DNA of 64,000 nt, taken from the NCBI GenBank assembly GCA_023091665.1, contig JALJCQ010000011.1, forward strand, positions 248,001 through 312,000, given 5' to 3'. The position numbers and the translations under genes are program-made. Below are positions 9,436 through 18,737 of the stretch, piece by piece. The notes under the pieces are model-generated. The model saw only the letters and a program-made list of their open reading frames with translations. It ran no database searches and was not told the DNA's origin. Each line of letters opens with the position of its first letter. The first letter of the stretch is position 1. The DNA comes from Pythium myriotylum (lineage: Eukaryota > Oomycota > Peronosporomycetes > Pythiales > Pythiaceae).

Positions 9436-11592
9436 TTACTTGGTAGTCCACAGGTCAGCACCTTCGTCGGCATCCGAGTCCCACATGAACGAGTTGGAGC
9501 CCCACTTGACGCCCTCGTGAGGCGGGCAGCCACCGTGGCGGCTCATCTTGTCGACCTCACCTTCAGGCGTCTGCACGTAGAAGAGCGATGCGTGGAGCCC
9601 ACGCGGTGGCACAGCCAAGCCGCTCGAGCACTCGCTCATGCCCGTGCGCTCGATGTGCTCGTCGCTGTAGCGGTCGAGCGAGTGCGGGAACACCGTCTCG
9701 CCGCCCACCTTGGTCTCGTTGTTGAGGTAGAGGAAGAGCGTCACGTAGCGCTGCGGGTGGAAGTGGCGCACCCAGCGCGGCAGCGTGTAGTGGAGAAGCG
9801 GGCCGGCGTTCACGCGCGACTCCCACGAGCGGATCGCGAGCTCCGCGAGGTGCGGGAAGACCTGCATGGCCTTGAACAGCACGTGCGTGCGGCCGCGGTT
9901 CTCCGTCATCCACGTGTACCATTCGGGGTTCGAGAGCTTGGTGAGCAGCGCCTCCGAGTAGTCGTCCAGCACAAAGTCGAGCAGCAGCGTCTGGAACTCG
10001 ACCGTGAACTTGGGGAAGAGCTCGCCGTCGTGGCGCGCGATGGACGGCACCTGGTCGCCCAGGAACGTCACGCGCTCCTTGGCCCAGCGCACCCAGCGGA
10101 AGAAGTGGGTCACGCCGTTGGGCGCGGCCTTGGGGAACGTGTAGCGCAGCTCCGGGACGCCGAGCTTCTCTTCCCACGCGCGGACGGCGACCGAGAGGTA
10201 GTGCGGCTTGCCGTCCTCCTTCATGATGCCGGGCATGATGTTGCGCGCGTTCTTTTCGAGGTTGTCGCGGAGCCACGTCTCCCAGGCCTGGTCGTCGAGG
10301 GACTTGAAGTAGTTGGAGGCGATGGCCTCGTCGTAGAAGATCTGCAGGAAAGCGTTCGGGAAGAGGTGCTCGTCGTCCGGGTCCGGGAAGAGCGCGCCGC
10401 CTTCCTTGAACTCGGGCGGCACGCGCGCGTCGTCCTTGAGCTCGATGAGCTTGTCGCGCGCCCAGCTGGCCCAGCCCTTGTAGTCGTTCATGTCAAACGT
10501 GTTGGCGCCCTTGGGCAGGAAATCGCGCGAGTGGAAGGTGTCGAGGTGCTGGCGGTAGAACTCGCCGGCGCCGTAGCGCACGAGCTGGAGGCGCTCGGCG
10601 TACGAGGGGCTGGGCAGGCGCGCCACGAGCGCCGAGCGGCGGCGGAAGTCGCGCGTGAAGGCGGCGTCGGGCAGGAAGGCCGTGTGGCTCGTGCGCGACT
10701 GCGAGACGACGCTCGACGAGTTGGCGCCGTCGACCTTGGAGCGGTTGAGCGACGGCTCGCCGATGGCGCGGATCTGCTCGGCCTCGGCCTGCGTGAGGAA
10801 GAACTCGACGTCGAGCACCTTGGGGCTGAGCCCGACGGTCGTGAGCGTCACGCCGTTCTCGAGCACGTACTTGTGGCCCTTGCGGATGCCAGGCCACTGC
10901 CAGAGCTGGAAGTCGAGCAGCACGTGCACGAGGTGGCCCGAGGCCTCGAGCTCGTGCGCCGTGCGGATGGGGAAGCCCATCTGCGTGTAGAGGCGCACGC
11001 CGTTGGCGACTTCGTCGGCGTCGGCGCCGAGCCAGCGCGCCGCTCGCGCCGCGGCCTTGCCGACGCAGGCAAAGTCCTGGTTCCACGCGACGTAGAGCCC
11101 TTCGTTCTGCCCGTTGAGCATGAAGAAGATCTTGTTGGTGCGCGCGAGCGCCGGGCCGTCCATGGCGTCGGTCACGTGCACTTTGCGTCCGTCGAGCAGC
11201 AGCGCCGGCGCGTAGCTCTCGTCGGGGCAGGCGTCGGCGACGACCGCGCGCGGCTCGACGTGGACGAGGTCGGTCTTGTACTTGTCGGGCGTGCTGCCGA
11301 CGGCCGACTCGACGCTCACGGCGACCGACTGGAGCGCCGTCGAGACGCGGCGCGCGAGCCGCTGGAGCTGCACGCCGGCGGCGCTCGGGCGGTCGAGCTG
11401 GTGGCCGACGCCGAACGCCACGGCGAGCGCGAGCAGCGACGTGGCGACCAGCAGCAGCGACGGCGACCCGCCCGCGGGCTTGCGCGACGCACGCGGGGCG
11501 GCCTTGCGCGGCGACGGCGGCGCCTCGGCGCGCTCGGTCGTCGTGGACGGCGCCGACGGAGGCTTGTCGGCGGTCACTTGCTTCTTGGCCAT
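9436..11592 (-). CDS. Membrane-anchored prolyl 4-hydroxylase-like Fe(II)/2OG oxygenase with a large internal insertion
   Basis: 718 residues, no intron. Type II membrane topology: basic N-terminus, single span at about 45-65 (LLLVATSLLALAVAFGVGHQL), then a lumenal part. P4Hc-type jelly-roll motifs: HxD iron ligands in YRQHLDTF (H349, D351), RYVTLFLYLNN...GGETVFP at 615-635, and the distal HGGCPPHEGVKWGSNSFMW block with H686 as third ligand and K695 as likely 2-oxoglutarate anchor. Expected reaction is hydroxylation of protein prolines in the secretory pathway. Oddity: about 250 residues rich in Trp and Asp separate HxD from RYVTLFLYLNN, where the family usually has a few tens. Possible introns are excluded because the frame stays open with sensible protein sequence. 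Confidence 0.8.
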   Translation of the reverse strand: MAKKQVTADKPPSAPSTTTERAEAPPSPRKAAPRASRKPAGGSPSLLLVATSLLALAVAFGVGHQLDRPSAAGVQLQRLARRVSTALQSVAVSVESAVGSTPDKYKTDLVHVEPRAVVADACPDESYAPALLLDGRKVHVTDAMDGPALARTNKIFFMLNGQNEGLYVAWNQDFACVGKAAARAARWLGADADEVANGVRLYTQMGFPIRTAHELEASGHLVHVLLDFQLWQWPGIRKGHKYVLENGVTLTTVGLSPKVLDVEFFLTQAEAEQIRAIGEPSLNRSKVDGANSSSVVSQSRTSHTAFLPDAAFTRDFRRRSALVARLPSPSYAERLQLVRYGAGEFYRQHLDTFHSRDFLPKGANTFDMNDYKGWASWARDKLIELKDDARVPPEFKEGGALFPDPDDEHLFPNAFLQIFYDEAIASNYFKSLDDQAWETWLRDNLEKNARNIMPGIMKEDGKPHYLSVAVRAWEEKLGVPELRYTFPKAAPNGVTHFFRWVRWAKERVTFLGDQVPSIARHDGELFPKFTVEFQTLLLDFVLDDYSEALLTKLSNPEWYTWMTENRGRTHVLFKAMQVFPHLAELAIRSWESRVNAGPLLHYTLPRWVRHFHPQRYVTLFLYLNNETKVGGETVFPHSLDRYSDEHIERTGMSECSSGLAVPPRGLHASLFYVQTPEGEVDKMSRHGGCPPHEGVKWGSNSFMWDSDADEGADLWTTK

Positions 11593-12156
11593 GAGGGAGG
11601 AAGAGCCTTCTTCTGCTGGACGCGATCCGGAGAGCGGGGGGCGTGCCGGATCCGATCCGGAGGAAAAGTTGGCGACTGAACTGGCGTCCGCTCCCCCGCG
11701 GAGGACCCCAACGTTGGCGCGTTTCTGAGCGGCATTTCCCGCGGAGGGTGGGGTGCCTGGACCTCGTAACGCGATCCCATTGGTCCAAAGCCCGTGGCAG
11801 AACCGGCTGTTTCAACCGCTGATCCTAAACGACCCCACTGATCTGCACCCGCGTGGGACATCCCTCCTCGGGCTTGCCGGTGGTTCGTCGCCACGTCCGG
11901 ATCAGCTCGATCAGCTTGCGCCTCTCGCGACGGCGCTTCTCGTCTCCATCATCAGTCTCCGCGGCGTCGGCTCCACGTGGCGAGCGCGCCGACGGGTCAC
12001 AAAGATGGCGCGGCGGCCGGCCTCTACCGAGAATATCCAAGCGTCCGGATGTCTGGATAGGAGACGTGGATATTCCTAACGCGTCCTAAAGTTACGCTGT
12101 CAACTGGATGGGTACGGGTACAGCCTCGCGATCGGCAGGCGGATCGTCTTCTCGTA
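11593..12156. other. Intergenic region upstream of the prolyl-hydroxylase gene
   Basis: 564 bp between two same-strand genes. It should hold the hydroxylase promoter and the 3' UTR of the transporter. No tRNA, repeat or further gene seen. Confidence 0.4.
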
Positions 12157-13395
12157 CTACAAGCCCCATGGATACGCGTGAGCAACTCGCCTCGCTCTCG
12201 CCTCGACGCGCGACGCCGCGTCACTCACCGCCAGCGACCCGATGACCAGCAGCACGAAGCCGCCCAGCTGCCCCCTGTCGACCACCAGAACGCCCCTCAG
12301 CGCCGAGTCCCAGCGCCTCCTGCGAGCCACGTACCAGCTCCGCGGCGTCCACGGCTCGCCGGCGCCGCGCCAGCCCGCCGCGTAGTAGAGCGCGAGCGCG
12401 GCGACCCAGACGCCGAGCGTGCGCAGCACCTCAGCCAGCGCGCGCACGACGGCCGACAGCCGCTGGGTCACGACGTTGGCGCTCGCGCCCAGCACGCCCA
12501 CGGCCGCGACGTTGAGCGCCGACAAGACCACTTGGGCGCGCGAGTGCGCGAGCTTGGCCAGCGTGTCGCCAAAGTCCTCGCGCCAGACGGCCGAGACCGA
12601 CGCGGCGTCGCGAGACCGAGGTGAGAGCGAGAGCAGCGGCACTAGAAACACAAAGACAAGCAAACCCCAGAGCCCCTCGAGCCCCACGAGCTTGAGCGGA
12701 TCGACGCCGACCGCCGTCATGAGATGCTCCTCGCAGACGATCTGCACGGCCGTGACCAGCTGCGCCAACACGACGAGCGCGAGCCCGAGCGCCGCGTCCG
12801 CCGAGGCCACGCTGCTGGTCGCCGAGTCGCTAGAGTCCTCGGGTACGCCGGCCCAGCACACGAGCGCGAGCGCGAGCGTCACGATCGCGATGCTCGCGTA
12901 GTGGTACGCGACGAGCGAGCGCCCGAGGAAGCGTACCGAGATGAGCGCGCTGAAGAGCACGACCGAGCCGCGCGCCATCTGCTGCACCGACGACGAGACC
13001 CAGAGCAGCCCCACGTTGCCGAGCAGCGTCTGCGAGAGGTCGAGCAGCGACAGTCCGGCGATGATGGCCATGGTCTTGGGCGAGAGTTGAGTTGTCTCGG
13101 TGTCGCGACGCTCGATCAGCGGCGCCTTCTCGCTGGGCGAGCCACGCCGGCGTCGCACCCACTTGTGCACGCTTACGCAGACCCAGGGAAGCGCCATGCC
13201 GACACGAGCGAGCAGCGAACCGAACCACGGCTTGTCGAAGACGCACAGATCCGTCAGCCGACTGGGGTCAGACGGGTCCACGCAGAGCTCGGTGCCTCGC
13301 GATCGAATGGTGTACTGCATCTTGGAGAAGACCGTGTTGAGCGCGCCAGCCACGACCATCGCGACTACGTACAGTGAACTACGATCGCCCCCCAT
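12157..13395 (-). CDS. SLC35F6-like DMT-superfamily transporter
   Basis: 412 residues, ATG 13395, no intron. About ten membrane spans. The first, LYVVAMVVAGALNTVFSKMQ, is the N-terminal span with the Asn-Thr-Lys pattern of SLC35F6. The block KTMAIIAGLSLLDLSQTLLGNVGLLWVSSSVQQMARGSVVLFSALIS, followed by a LGR-hinge (VRFLGRSLVAYHYASIAIV), is characteristic of this branch. An acidic/charged loop RRRGSPSEKAPLIERRDTE could serve lysosomal sorting. The substrate of the family is not settled; relatives sit in lysosomal or mitochondrial membranes. The last 40 residues after LALYYAAGW are Arg-rich and less membrane-like than in relatives, so the 3' end might be differently spliced. Confidence 0.75.
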   Translation of the reverse strand: MGGDRSSLYVVAMVVAGALNTVFSKMQYTIRSRGTELCVDPSDPSRLTDLCVFDKPWFGSLLARVGMALPWVCVSVHKWVRRRRGSPSEKAPLIERRDTETTQLSPKTMAIIAGLSLLDLSQTLLGNVGLLWVSSSVQQMARGSVVLFSALISVRFLGRSLVAYHYASIAIVTLALALVCWAGVPEDSSDSATSSVASADAALGLALVVLAQLVTAVQIVCEEHLMTAVGVDPLKLVGLEGLWGLLVFVFLVPLLSLSPRSRDAASVSAVWREDFGDTLAKLAHSRAQVVLSALNVAAVGVLGASANVVTQRLSAVVRALAEVLRTLGVWVAALALYYAAGWRGAGEPWTPRSWYVARRRRWDSALRGVLVVDRGQLGGFVLLVIGSLAVSDAASRVEARARRVAHAYPWGL

Positions 13396-13557
13396 CGCGT
13401 ACTTGATCCTGGAGCAATTTGACGTGTGAGGGGGGATTTTCGCTGACTGATCCCCAGCCAGTTGAGGAGCTTGAGGTAGCGAGCTCCAATGTAATCACGC
13501 GTTCGACGCTGCAGATGATTACGGCTGAAAGGAGACGGTGGTGTCAGCATCGCTGAC

Positions 13558-16500
13558 TCAGCAGTGGTGGTGCATATCCTTGAAGAAACCAGGCTTGGCG
13601 ACCCGCACGCCGCCGTGATTGCCTCTCGCCACCCGCGTGCTGTCGCCTCGACCCCCTTCTCCCACGACGCCGTCCACGACGTCCCAGTACGCGGTTCGCA
13701 CGCTGCGAGGCGGCTTGCGGTCCATTCCTCCTGGGTCGACAGCACTTCCGACCTGCACGACCACTGATTTAGCCGCGAATGCTGTCGAGTTGACAAAGCT
13801 CGAGCCTCCGCCGCCCCCTCCGACGATGCCAGGCGCGAAACCTCCTCCCCCACCTCCGAAAAGCCCGCCTCCCCCTCCACCGCCGAACTCGGCACCGTCT
13901 CCGCCTTGCAAAGAAGCGCCATCCGTGCCTACAAACCGACAAACTGGATTGAATTCATCACACTCGCCTGCTTTGCCTCCACTCTGGGCGTCCCCAGGCC
14001 TTCCGACGCGCAGGTCGTCGCCTTCCTTCATCGCTGGTGCTTTGATGCCACTTCCACCACCGCCGTTCCGGCATGTTCCTCCTCCACCACCGCCTGCTGC
14101 GATCAACAGGTACTCGATCCCGAACGCGCTGTTGCGGTACACGCTCGTGAAGCCACCGCCTCCGCCGCACGCCGATTCCTTGTTCCCTGAGTGGCCGACG
14201 CCGCCGCCAGGAGAGCCTCCTGGGGCGGAGCTCACGTGCGTTTCCACCGAATGTTCCTCATTTTGAGCCATTTTCGCAAACCTCCCGCCGCTTCCGCCGG
14301 CTCCGATGGCAAAGAACAGGGTTTCGCCTGGAAACACAGAGATCACGCCTTCCACGAATGCGCCACCGCCTCCGTGGCCGCTCGACTGGTTCTTAAGCAG
14401 GCCGCTGCCGCCTCCAGCTCCCCAGGCCTGGATTTTGAGCTGCTTGATCCCCTTCGGAACTTTGTACTCGTGCACTTCGGCCGTGAGAAAGCTGCAAACA
14501 CCGGACGAGATCAAGTGCGTACGGCGGTGGTCGTTGCGCTCCTTGGCTAAAATCACTGCGCGGCACTGTGGCCACGTGCATTGAACTTTGCGAAGAGTGC
14601 ACTCATCTTGCTCATGGGCGACTCGCTGCTGCTCAAGTGCAAGTAGCTCGTGGGCCCCTCCGTTATACATGACGCCACAGCCTAGCCTACAACGCAAGTC
14701 TCCGATCGGGCGCCGGACGCAGAGCTCGGCCATGTGGTGTTTGAGCATTAAGTGTGGAGTGAACACACCGCACTCTCGTGGACAATACACGATCCGTGAG
14801 TCGCAATTTTCGAGAGTTGGGTTCTCGTGGTCACGGATCTCGCGCTGCCACACGCGATCCTCCCGCACAAGCCCACAGCCAAGCCGACAGACCATGCGAC
14901 GGCGTGGGCACTCGTGTTTTTCATGGATGGTGATGCTCTGAATGCGAGGGAACCACATTCCGCAACCCCAGCGACAGAGCACCTGGTCTAGTCGAACGCG
15001 TTCTTGGATCTTCCACAGGATACGCGACACGCGCCGGCGCTCACGGACGCTCTTCTTCTCGTTTCGGTTGGAGTCTTCGATTGACGTATGCTCGCTTTCT
15101 TGATCCTCGAGTTCGTGTGTAATCTCAGTTGCTCGATCGATCTCGTGGCGTGGCCGAACACTCGATGGGTTCAAAGACGTCATGCTGTCGAGTTTTCTGG
15201 CCTCGAGGAACACGGTCTTTTCGCGTTGAAAGCGCGCATCCACGTAGCTCAAGGGCCGACCTTGCAACTCGTCATAGTGTTCGCTGGTAACGCTCGCTTC
15301 CAGTGATCGGAGGGCATCGGCGTGCTCGTTTTCTTCAGCGAGCATCTTCTCGGCTTCCTCTTTTCGTTTCTCCTCCTTCTCCATCAACTGAACATCACGT
15401 TTTCTAGCTCTTTCGAGTGCTTGCTTCCACTCGCGTTCCTCAAGTCTCTTTGCCCGCTCTTCAGCTGTGAGTTGCGAGTCGCGTATTTTGCGACTTCGGG
15501 GCTTCCGAATCAGACGGAGAAACACTCGATCGGCGTTCACGTCAAGCACGCAGTCACCTGTAGCATCATCGTAGTAGTAGCTTTGCGCGCTCCGAGCATC
15601 ATACCAGCGCTTCCATGCCCCGCCCAACTCGTCAATCTCTTCACTTCTCGCTCGGATTAGCACCTGTCCATACCGCAACGCCTCCCCGTGGAGAATTTCG
15701 CTGGGTTTCTCAATCGAAACTCGGTTATCGTTCTCGTTCCAGTAGAAAACCCCTCCAAAGAGGGAGCACTCGCGCCACGAGTTGCCAAACTTCCGTCCTC
15801 GCACACAGTTATTCCGCAGTGGCGTCGAAAATGTCCCAGAAAACTCCAATTTTAACGCATCCAGGTCTTCACAATCCTTCAAGTGTGCTAGCTCGCGAAA
15901 GATGCGGTTTGTTTTCCAAGTTTTGAGAGGAATCTCAGGCGGTGGCAACCACCGGCAGTCAGATGTCACGCGGTTGAAGAAGAAGTAGACATCGCTGGCA
16001 TTGACACGATGAACTTCCCACTCGGGGAAGTCGCGGTTCTGTTCGACAAAATGGGCGTTCGAATCAAGTTTCTCCTTCCAGGCGAGCCTCTCGAGTGTGA
16101 ATTCGACGATCTTCAGTGGCACCTGGCGTTGGACAAATCCACTCACCGAGTTGAGAAACAGTCGATTGCGAGAGAGCGGCTCTTCGTATATTGCCCAGCC
16201 GACCTGAGTCACAGGCTGTGAGGAGCTCGTCTTCATCACAGTCTTTTTGGCGTGCTCGAGAGTTTCCAGCTCGTGAAAATCACGCGACATGCGCTCCACT
16301 TCTTCCCGCCACTTGTTTCGCTTGGTCTCAAGCCGTTGCCGTTCTCGCTCCTCGTCTCGAAGATTCACGCGTCGTCGGCGATCGGTCAAAAGTGCCATCT
16401 CCTTTTGAATATCACTTCGCGGAGATCCGGGTCGGCCCTTGCTAGCCAGCAGCAGATCCAGTGGCATGCTTGTGCTGTGATCGCGAAGTTCGGGGTCGCA

Positions 16501-18642
16501 GCCGTGAGTCTCGACAAGACAGCGGATCATCAGCTCGTGAGTGCACACCAAGTTTTCATCACAGGAGATATGAAGGGCACTTCGACCTTGAAGATTCAAC
16601 GCGTTCTTGAAACTTTCGCGCAGACAGAGGTCGACACAAAACGCCATTTGGTCGATCTTGATCCACTCTCGACGCGACGCTCTCTCCGCCTCTTTGCGTT
16701 GCTTGACACCAGCATCCCAGTTCGGATCGTCTTCGTCGTCTTCTTCTTCCTCCTCTGAGTCCTCATCGTCATCTAGTATCTCTAAGCGACGTTGCTCAAG
16801 GAATCGGCAGTGGTACCGTTCGAGGATGTGTTCCATGAAAGGGCGTTTTGGCACTGGGACGATATGCGAACAATCACGAAAGAGCTCTTCGTACAGCCAC
16901 AGTAACGCGTCCCAGCACCAACTCTTGTGGAATCTGCGTCGTTCGTTTTCGCGCAGTTTCTTGCGCATAACCTCAGCGTGCGCTGTCTTCAAGAGCTGCG
17001 AATAGCAAGTCTTGCGTTTGTGCGGGAGTTCTGCAAGAAACACGAGGAGGCGTTCATTGTACGTTTCTAGAATCAAGTCGGCGAGGGCGACGCATCCGCT
17101 CACGGCAGCGCAATGCAGAGACGTATTTCCGAGTGAGTCGGTTGCAAGCAAATCCGCCCCATTGGCGATCAACAGTCTGCAGATCTCGGTGTGACCTTCT
17201 CGCGCAGCCAGCAACAACGGCGTCCGATGAAACGTGTCTTCTTGGTGTACGTCGGCTCCGTTCTCGATCAGGAATCTGGCAATATCGACGTGACCGATCT
17301 TGCACACGAGCTGGAGAGGAGTGAGTTCTAGTTTGCTCGCCGTGTCTAGTTGAGGCACGTTCAGCTCCTGGCCACCGTAGACAAACAGCTCGATCTCGCG
17401 TTGGTTGCCATCCTGGAGACAAGTCCAGAAGCAATACGGCCGAACCGGCTGCGAGGATTGTGCGGCGTCTGGCAAAGAATGCGCTGGTGTAGAGGCGATT
17501 TTTGATCGCTCGTTGCTCACACGTCGCTTCATACTTCTCGGCGTAAGTGGGTGGGAGAGGTTCGGCTTGTCATTCCCATCGTTATTTTCCTGAAGGAGGC
17601 TCGCACGGAGAAATGATTGAGCCACAAATGGGAACTTATTCGGCTCAAAACCCAAGACAACTAGTTCATCCAACACTACGCGGCCGTCGATCCCTCTTGC
17701 AATCTCTTGCTGCGCCCAGTGAACCCACGATGGATGGAGGCCATTGCAGCGCTTGGTCGCAGATGGTTTGTGCTGCCGACTAGTACTCTCTCCGCTGGCT
17801 TCAGGCTCTTCAGCATCCTTTACGTACCCATGGAGATCGCCTTCGACTTCGTCGTATATCGGGATCGCCTTCTTCCCTTGGCGTCGCTGGCTGCGCAGCC
17901 TCAACGATGAGGCACGCGATGAGATGCGCTGCATCAGCATCAAGTTCTGCGCCGGTGAGAAGCCCTTCTCGCGCAGCTTCTTCATGACCTTCCGTGGCGA
18001 GGAGCCTGCCTCCAAGTTCTCAAAGAGCCATGCTTGCCACGCAGGCGGCACCTCGCCAGGCTCGTAGGCAAGTCCGGGCTTGAGCTTCTTCATGCGCACG
18101 AGCCCTTCCTCGGCGGCCTTAAACTTGGCCTCGCGCGTCGTCTTGCCCACAGCCTGGAACGTCAGCTCGCCGTTGCCTTCGTTGATCCACTTTCCCTGCA
18201 GCGTGAGTGACATCACGTACATTGGCGGCATGGATTTGGTACCGGCCCGCTCCTCGAGCAATTGGTACCTCACTTGCATCTGAAACTTCGCCGCCTCTCG
18301 ATCGAGCAGAGCAACCGGTGTCGTGTCGAGTGCTTCGAGAAAAGCCTTGAGCTTCTGGAACTGCGTGTCACCCTGCTTGATCTTGACAACCATGCCCACC
18401 AGCTCCTCGAAGTCGACCAATCCGTTACCGTCAACATCAATGCTCGCTACCAGCTCGCTCGCCTCTTGTGGCGTTAAATTGAGAGAGAGTTTCGAAAGCA
18501 GCGCGTGGAACTCGTGCTCGTCGATGGCCCCGCTTCCGTCATTGTCACTCAGCTGGAACTGTGCGACGAGCTCTTCCGCCTGTGCGTCCGTGAAGAACGA
18601 TCGGTGCTTCGCAGGGATTACCAGCGGAGGCGCGGTGGCCAT
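13558..18642 (-). CDS. 1694-residue EF-hand / dsRBD-like / ankyrin / TRAF-Zn / Gly-rich mosaic protein
   Basis: One uninterrupted frame from ATG 18642. Parts in order: two canonical EF-hands (DNDGSGAIDEHE at 33-44, DVDGNGLVDFEE at 69-80); a dsRBD-like segment at about 120-190 (PMYVMSLTLQGKWINEGNG ... TTREAKFKAAEEGL); ankyrin repeats near 430-535 (TPLQLVCKIGHVDIARFLIENGAD and two more) plus a later degenerate one; an acidic run EDSEEEEEDDEDD; coiled coils; two WW-like stretches (SDVYFFFNRVTSDCRWLPPP; AQSYYYDDATGDC); a long Arg/Glu coiled coil; a Cys/His-rich TRAF-type zinc-finger block with repeated CxxGCG units at about 1240-1400; and a Gly-rich C-terminal domain with poly-Gly blocks resembling the ALK/LTK glycine-rich fold. 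No signal peptide. Function unknown; probably a Ca2+-responsive scaffold. Confidence 0.8.
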   Translation of the reverse strand: MATAPPLVIPAKHRSFFTDAQAEELVAQFQLSDNDGSGAIDEHEFHALLSKLSLNLTPQEASELVASIDVDGNGLVDFEELVGMVVKIKQGDTQFQKLKAFLEALDTTPVALLDREAAKFQMQVRYQLLEERAGTKSMPPMYVMSLTLQGKWINEGNGELTFQAVGKTTREAKFKAAEEGLVRMKKLKPGLAYEPGEVPPAWQAWLFENLEAGSSPRKVMKKLREKGFSPAQNLMLMQRISSRASSLRLRSQRRQGKKAIPIYDEVEGDLHGYVKDAEEPEASGESTSRQHKPSATKRCNGLHPSWVHWAQQEIARGIDGRVVLDELVVLGFEPNKFPFVAQSFLRASLLQENNDGNDKPNLSHPLTPRSMKRRVSNERSKIASTPAHSLPDAAQSSQPVRPYCFWTCLQDGNQREIELFVYGGQELNVPQLDTASKLELTPLQLVCKIGHVDIARFLIENGADVHQEDTFHRTPLLLAAREGHTEICRLLIANGADLLATDSLGNTSLHCAAVSGCVALADLILETYNERLLVFLAELPHKRKTCYSQLLKTAHAEVMRKKLRENERRRFHKSWCWDALLWLYEELFRDCSHIVPVPKRPFMEHILERYHCRFLEQRRLEILDDDEDSEEEEEDDEDDPNWDAGVKQRKEAERASRREWIKIDQMAFCVDLCLRESFKNALNLQGRSALHISCDENLVCTHELMIRCLVETHGCDPELRDHSTSMPLDLLLASKGRPGSPRSDIQKEMALLTDRRRRVNLRDEERERQRLETKRNKWREEVERMSRDFHELETLEHAKKTVMKTSSSQPVTQVGWAIYEEPLSRNRLFLNSVSGFVQRQVPLKIVEFTLERLAWKEKLDSNAHFVEQNRDFPEWEVHRVNASDVYFFFNRVTSDCRWLPPPEIPLKTWKTNRIFRELAHLKDCEDLDALKLEFSGTFSTPLRNNCVRGRKFGNSWRECSLFGGVFYWNENDNRVSIEKPSEILHGEALRYGQVLIRARSEEIDELGGAWKRWYDARSAQSYYYDDATGDCVLDVNADRVFLRLIRKPRSRKIRDSQLTAEERAKRLEEREWKQALERARKRDVQLMEKEEKRKEEAEKMLAEENEHADALRSLEASVTSEHYDELQGRPLSYVDARFQREKTVFLEARKLDSMTSLNPSSVRPRHEIDRATEITHELEDQESEHTSIEDSNRNEKKSVRERRRVSRILWKIQERVRLDQVLCRWGCGMWFPRIQSITIHEKHECPRRRMVCRLGCGLVREDRVWQREIRDHENPTLENCDSRIVYCPRECGVFTPHLMLKHHMAELCVRRPIGDLRCRLGCGVMYNGGAHELLALEQQRVAHEQDECTLRKVQCTWPQCRAVILAKERNDHRRTHLISSGVCSFLTAEVHEYKVPKGIKQLKIQAWGAGGGSGLLKNQSSGHGGGGAFVEGVISVFPGETLFFAIGAGGSGGRFAKMAQNEEHSVETHVSSAPGGSPGGGVGHSGNKESACGGGGGFTSVYRNSAFGIEYLLIAAGGGGGGTCRNGGGGSGIKAPAMKEGDDLRVGRPGDAQSGGKAGECDEFNPVCRFVGTDGASLQGGDGAEFGGGGGGGLFGGGGGGFAPGIVGGGGGGSSFVNSTAFAAKSVVVQVGSAVDPGGMDRKPPRSVRTAYWDVVDGVVGEGGRGDSTRVARGNHGGVRVAKPGFFKDMHHHC

Positions 18643-18737
18643 GACTACATCCTGTGAGGGAGACCAACCAACCTTTCAGGTTGTGGGAATTTGAAAAGGC
18701 GCGGGGTTGTTGGGGTTCACTTATTCCTAGAACTCTA

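Noticed and set aside
9331..11679. A 782-codon plus-strand frame opposite the prolyl-hydroxylase
   Set aside because: Arg/Val/Glu-rich without domains; the minus strand carries clear iron-ligand motifs and a membrane span.
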